Shown piece after piece: positions 5,630 through 8,603 of a stretch of 8,603 bases of DNA. Location of the stretch: assembly GCA_023435925.1 (NCBI GenBank), contig JAEZLF010000104.1, positions 1-8,603 on the forward strand, in the 5' to 3' direction. Position 1 is the stretch's first letter. Each line of letters begins with the position of its first letter. Below the pieces are notes generated by a model. It made no database searches. It was not told the DNA's origin and saw only the letters and a list, made by a program, of their open reading frames with translations. A program made the position numbers and the translations under genes. Source of the stretch: Bacillota bacterium. GTDB taxonomy: Bacteria; Bacillota; Clostridia; Acetivibrionales; DTU013.

Positions 5630-6517
5630 CTATAAATACCCTAATCGTGCTTTTTCCAGCGCTGCTAAATCGAATTTTTTCATTTTCAGGAAAGCCTCGG
5701 TAACCCTTTGTACTTCATCCCTTGATCCCTGAAACAGGATATCCTCCATATTTTCAGGAACAATCTGCCAAGAAACTCCAAATTTGTCCTTTACCCATCC
5801 GCATTGTTCCGCCTCAGGTACAGCTGAAAGCTTGTCCCAGAAATAATCAATCTCTTTCTGGTCCTTACAGTTTACAATAAGCGAAAATGCCTCATTAAAA
5901 CTGAAATCTACATCAAAAGCATTATCCATTGCCGAAAAATCAACGCCGCACAGCTTGAAAGCGCCATAATTCACCTTTGCTTTTGCTGACTTTGCTTCTC
6001 CTGCTTCATATCTGCTGATCATTCCGACTTCTGAATCTTCAAATACTTCTGTATAGTATTTCATTGCTTCTTCAGCTCTCCCACATGCATCATTGGAGAA
6101 AAGCAAATTTGGAGTAATTTTTTGAACAGGTTGCCCACTATCTAAAAGTATTAACTGCCAGGTCAAACCATATCGGTCCTGTACCCATCCATACCGCTTA
6201 CTAAAGGGGTATTCACCAAGAGGCATTAATTCGGAACCGCCCTTCACCAAAGCCTCCCATTTGGTATTTACCTCCTCGATAGAGTCGCAGGCTACCATCA
6301 AGGAGATGGATTGGTTAAATCGAAAATAGGGGCCTGCACTGATTGCCTGGAATTGCTGCCCGGCTAATTCAAAATTCACAATTTCTGTATTTCCTGAAGG
6401 CATATTTTCTATGACCGTAACATCCGATAGCTTAGATTGGTCAAATAAACTAATATAAAATAAGGCTGCTTCTTTGGCTTCTTTGTCATACCACAAATGT
6501 GGAACTATTTTTTGCAT
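5630..6517 (-). CDS. Two-domain VOC family protein (PhnB/3-dmu-9_3-mt type)
   Basis: A 295-residue cytoplasmic protein with two tandem vicinal-oxygen-chelate domains of the PhnB-like (formerly 3-demethylubiquinone-9 3-methyltransferase) type. Domain 1 runs from about 3 to 125 and opens 'IVPHLWYDKEAKEAALFY'; domain 2 runs from about 132 to 255 and opens 'KITPNLLFSNDACGRAEEA'. Each ends in the same hallmark, 'GWVQDRYGLTWQ' (110-121) and 'GWVKDKFGVSWQ' (240-251). A 40-residue tail follows, with an 'FLKMKKFDLAALEKA' segment typical of this subgroup. His7 at the metal-ligand position of domain 1 is replaced by Asn137 in domain 2, so at most one domain is likely to bind metal. The true activity of this subgroup is unknown and the old methyltransferase name is unsafe. 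AAGGAGG stands nine bases before the ATG. It may be the first gene of a leftward transcript with the SRPBCC genes. Confidence 0.92.
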   Translation of the reverse strand: MQKIVPHLWYDKEAKEAALFYISLFDQSKLSDVTVIENMPSGNTEIVNFELAGQQFQAISAGPYFRFNQSISLMVACDSIEEVNTKWEALVKGGSELMPLGEYPFSKRYGWVQDRYGLTWQLILLDSGQPVQKITPNLLFSNDACGRAEEAMKYYTEVFEDSEVGMISRYEAGEAKSAKAKVNYGAFKLCGVDFSAMDNAFDVDFSFNEAFSLIVNCKDQKEIDYFWDKLSAVPEAEQCGWVKDKFGVSWQIVPENMEDILFQGSRDEVQRVTEAFLKMKKFDLAALEKARLGYL

Positions 6518-7027
6518 ATTCTCTTCCTCCTTGTATCACGAATATCTTGTTATCTTAACTGCTTTTCCAACACTATATAATTTTTTACCAACCCCTTCTC
6601 TACTTGAAACATCCTGCACAATAGAGCCTCTTTCAAGTCTGTGACGGATTCTTTTGCAAAAAGCTTTCCGGCAGTCGATCTGATGACCTCATTCTTAGCA
6701 TGGATGGGAACCACACTCCACTTGATAAAAAAGACAGTTTTATGTAAAATGACATGGAAGATGATTGCGGTAAAAAAAGGTACCTAAGCAGTCAACATAA
6801 AGTCACTTAAAATTAACCTGGACACTTTCCTGGGTCTGGATCAGGTGTAGGTGTAAGGTGTATGTTGACTTTAACAACTTTATGTTTTATGTACAAGGGG
6901 GGTGCGTGCGTTTCAAAACAAAGCCGAAGCAACTGCTTATATGTACTAAGGTTCTCATCGGTAGATATGTTATTTTCCCGGTAGTAAATGCAGTAATAAA
7001 AATAAAAAAAGAAAGCAGGAAACTACA
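6518..7027. other. Divergent intergenic region between the VOC and SLH genes
   Basis: No gene is seen in this stretch of about 510 bases. The longest reading frames are short, without ribosome binding sites or family resemblance. It must contain the leftward promoter of the VOC gene and the rightward promoter of the surface-protein gene, but neither shows good -35/-10 boxes. The main structure is the inverted repeat at 6794-6886. A G-rich run (6897-6902) and a C/G-rich patch follow, then an A-rich run leading to the AGGAAA ribosome binding site (7017-7022). Confidence 0.5.
6794..6886. repeat. 93-bp imperfect inverted-repeat structure
   Basis: AACATAAAGT (6794-6803) is exactly inverted at 6877-6886 (ACTTTATGTT). 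The similarity continues inward: TTAAA and then AAC line up on both arms with a few mismatches and one gap, giving arms of about 25 bases. The same left arm also contains AGTCAACATA (6790-6799), which is exactly inverted at 6861-6870 (TATGTTGACT), so two alternative pairings exist. The central 40 bases are G/T-rich. The element lies about 140 bases upstream of the SLH gene. It could be a small MITE-like remnant, a cruciform or an operator; nothing in it identifies the origin. Confidence 0.5.
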
Positions 7028-8603
7028 ATGAAAAGTGTAAACCGCATTTTATCAATGGTATTGGCACTGACACTGTGCCTCGGATTATTTGCTTTGCCAG
7101 CCAGCGCAGCTACGGCAGACCAAAACACTAAGGCGAAGGTTCTTTGGACTCTTGGTCTTTTCAAGGGTTATGATGACAATGGCAGTAACTTCGGCCTTTC
7201 TGACAAAGCGACCCGCGAGCAGGCGCTGGTGTTCCTTATTCGTTTGCTTGGAGAGGACAAGGCAGCCACGGCGTGGACCGGAGCCACACCCTACACCGAT
7301 GTTCCCGCTAACAGCTGGGCAAAGTCTTACATAGGCTATGCAAAGGAAAAGGGCTACACCGTAGGTATTGGCGACAACAAATTCGGCTTTGGAAGAAACG
7401 CATCCATGCAGGAAATGACAATGTTTGTTCTGCGAGGCTTGGGCTACAGCGACGCCTCTGGCGTAAAGGACTTTACCTGGGCAAACTGCCTTACCGTTGC
7501 AAAAAGCAAGGGCATCATTGACTCAGACAAAGTCATTACACCCTTCACCCGTGGTATAGCCGTTGAAATACTCTTCGGCTCAATCGCAGCTAATGTCAAG
7601 GGAAAGGACTATGACTTGCTTTCAAAGCTCTTGAATATGGGTGTTGTAACTCAGACACAGTATAATAACGCTATGGCTATTGCCAGCACCACACCCACAA
7701 CACCCACAACACCCACCACCCCTGTGCCTACAAGCGATTTAGCCGACGGAACCTATACCATGAAGTGCATGGGCAAATACTTCCGCGTAAGCTCAGGCAA
7801 GCTTGAAATCAGGGATACCACACCGGCTCAGTCCTTTACAGTGGTCAGCTTTGGTACGTACCGTTACATAAAAACGGAAGACGGAAAATATCTCAGCCTG
7901 GCATCTTCGGCCCAAGGCACACAGCTTACAACCTCAAGCAGCCCCTATCAGTGGCTTATCCAAAAGCAGTCCGGCGGAGCATACACTATACGCCCTGTTG
8001 CTGATACCAAGCAGGTTGTAAACGCTAACGGCGAGAACAGTGCAAACGGCACCAAGATTATAATCTGGCCCTCCACGACCGCGCCTAAGCATTCGCTTAT
8101 AACCATGACGCCCGTATCTGCACAGCAAGATACAAAAGGAACCTTCTCTATTGTCAACAACACGGGGAAGAGCATTGTTGACCTTTATATTACAGACTCC
8201 GCTGCCTCAAAATATGACGAGGACTTCCTTTCAAAGAACAATTACAGATCTTTCTCCAATGGCAAATATATCAGCACTACCTTCACATTTGATAAGGATA
8301 CCTCGTTTGATTTCTATGTCCGTTATGCGGACGGAACAGAATCAGAGGCTCTGAATTTGAGCTTCGCAAAGGCCACCTCCGCCGGAGGTAAGGTCACATT
8401 AAACCCCTCTACCGTTGTCTTAACCAGTGGCAGCGCGACCCTCAGCACCGTGCCACTCGTAGCAAAGACAACCCAGCCGGTAACCAAAGATGTTACAGTT
8501 ACCATCTACAACATGACAGGCAAAACCTGGACAGGGCTATACTCCTCCTCAAGCCAGCTTACAGACTGGGGTGGAAATCTATCCTCAGGCACTGTTACAA
8601 ACA
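7028..8603 (+). CDS. Secreted SLH-domain protein with ricin-type lectin domain, incomplete at the window end
   Basis: The 525 codons seen run without a stop to the window edge. Residues 1-27 are a clear signal peptide (positive start, hydrophobic core, cleavage after Ala-Ser-Ala). Residues about 33-190 hold three S-layer-homology repeats of the kind that attach proteins to cell-wall polysaccharide, with the TRAE-like motifs ATREQALVFLIRLL (61-74), ASMQEMTMFVLRGL (125-138) and FTRGIAVEIL (173-182); the YTDVPANSWAKSYI (89-102) opening is classical, the third repeat divergent. A Thr-Thr-Pro linker (221-232) follows, then a ricin-type beta-trefoil (about 238-365; 'GKYLSL' and 'QWLIQKQSGGAYTI' are typical), likely for binding sugar. 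Residues 372-448 and 491-525+ are two copies of a module starting [FV]-[ST]-I-x-N-x-T-G-K-x-x-x-x-L-Y. AGGAAA lies five bases before the ATG. The protein is probably displayed on the cell surface; what it binds is unknown. The SLH and lectin calls are firm. Confidence 0.88.
   Translation, partial: MKSVNRILSMVLALTLCLGLFALPASAATADQNTKAKVLWTLGLFKGYDDNGSNFGLSDKATREQALVFLIRLLGEDKAATAWTGATPYTDVPANSWAKSYIGYAKEKGYTVGIGDNKFGFGRNASMQEMTMFVLRGLGYSDASGVKDFTWANCLTVAKSKGIIDSDKVITPFTRGIAVEILFGSIAANVKGKDYDLLSKLLNMGVVTQTQYNNAMAIASTTPTTPTTPTTPVPTSDLADGTYTMKCMGKYFRVSSGKLEIRDTTPAQSFTVVSFGTYRYIKTEDGKYLSLASSAQGTQLTTSSSPYQWLIQKQSGGAYTIRPVADTKQVVNANGENSANGTKIIIWPSTTAPKHSLITMTPVSAQQDTKGTFSIVNNTGKSIVDLYITDSAASKYDEDFLSKNNYRSFSNGKYISTTFTFDKDTSFDFYVRYADGTESEALNLSFAKATSAGGKVTLNPSTVVLTSGSATLSTVPLVAKTTQPVTKDVTVTIYNMTGKTWTGLYSSSSQLTDWGGNLSSGTVTN
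7688..7723 (+). repeat. Tandem Thr-Thr-Pro linker repeat
   Basis: Four successive nine-base units encode Thr-Thr-Pro between the SLH and ricin-type domains. The two central units are identical (ACAACACCC); the outer two vary at silent positions. Such linkers are flexible, often glycosylated, and prone to gain or lose units by slippage. Confidence 0.8.

Noticed and set aside
6865..6893. TTGACT/TATGTA as the promoter of the SLH gene
   Set aside because: The -10 matches only three of six bases, although the -35 is good and the spacing is 17; left unassigned.
6897..6990. c-di-GMP class I riboswitch before the SLH gene
   Set aside because: Fragments such as CAAAGCC, CTAAGG and GGTAG occur in order, but the conserved GGCAAACC half is missing and the spacing is wrong.
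7934..8505. Minus-strand reading frames under the surface-protein gene
   Set aside because: They are short, lack ribosome binding sites, and lie opposite clearly coding, domain-bearing sequence.

Overview
The window looks like a chromosomal accessory stretch from a low-to-moderate GC Firmicute, most likely a clostridial anaerobe. The reasons are strong GGAGG-type ribosome binding sites, AT-rich intergenic DNA, a C_GCAxxG_C_C family protein, a Cys-rich DUF3795 domain and an S-layer-homology surface protein. Genus cannot be told from the sequence alone.

Left part (1-1365): two genes of the YafY/WYL regulator type diverge. Only the first seven codons of the left one are inside the window. It is preceded by a 27-codon ORF that looks like the beginning of an MmcQ/YjbR gene, and by a promoter whose -35 area lies in a 26-bp near-perfect dyad, a good operator candidate. 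The right one (333-1241) is complete and has its own promoter. After it come two adjacent inverted repeats (1241-1266 and 1286-1343) that resemble dispersed REP-like elements.

Middle part (1366-4874): a DUF3795-GNAT fusion protein on the plus strand converges with a small GNAT acetyltransferase on the minus strand. A 433-base stretch without a gene follows, then low-specificity L-threonine aldolase and a C_GCAxxG_C_C protein, both on the minus strand.

Right-middle part (4875-6517): minus-strand genes for a two-domain VOC/PhnB-like protein and an AHSA1-type SRPBCC protein, then the start of a second SRPBCC gene that breaks off after about 24 recognisable codons. VOC, SRPBCC, C_GCAxxG and threonine aldolase all read leftward and could be partly co-transcribed. 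VOC and SRPBCC genes often sit near WYL or YafY regulators, so the region reads as a loose set of small stress or detoxification functions rather than one pathway.

Right end (6518-8603): a 510-base divergent intergenic region carries a 93-bp imperfect inverted-repeat structure. It leads to a large secreted protein that runs off the window: signal peptide, S-layer-homology repeats, Thr-Pro linker, ricin-type beta-trefoil, and two copies of a module beginning with an Asn-x-Thr-Gly-Lys motif. This is the least ordinary gene here. I see no CRISPR array, rRNA, tRNA, intact transposase or phage gene.
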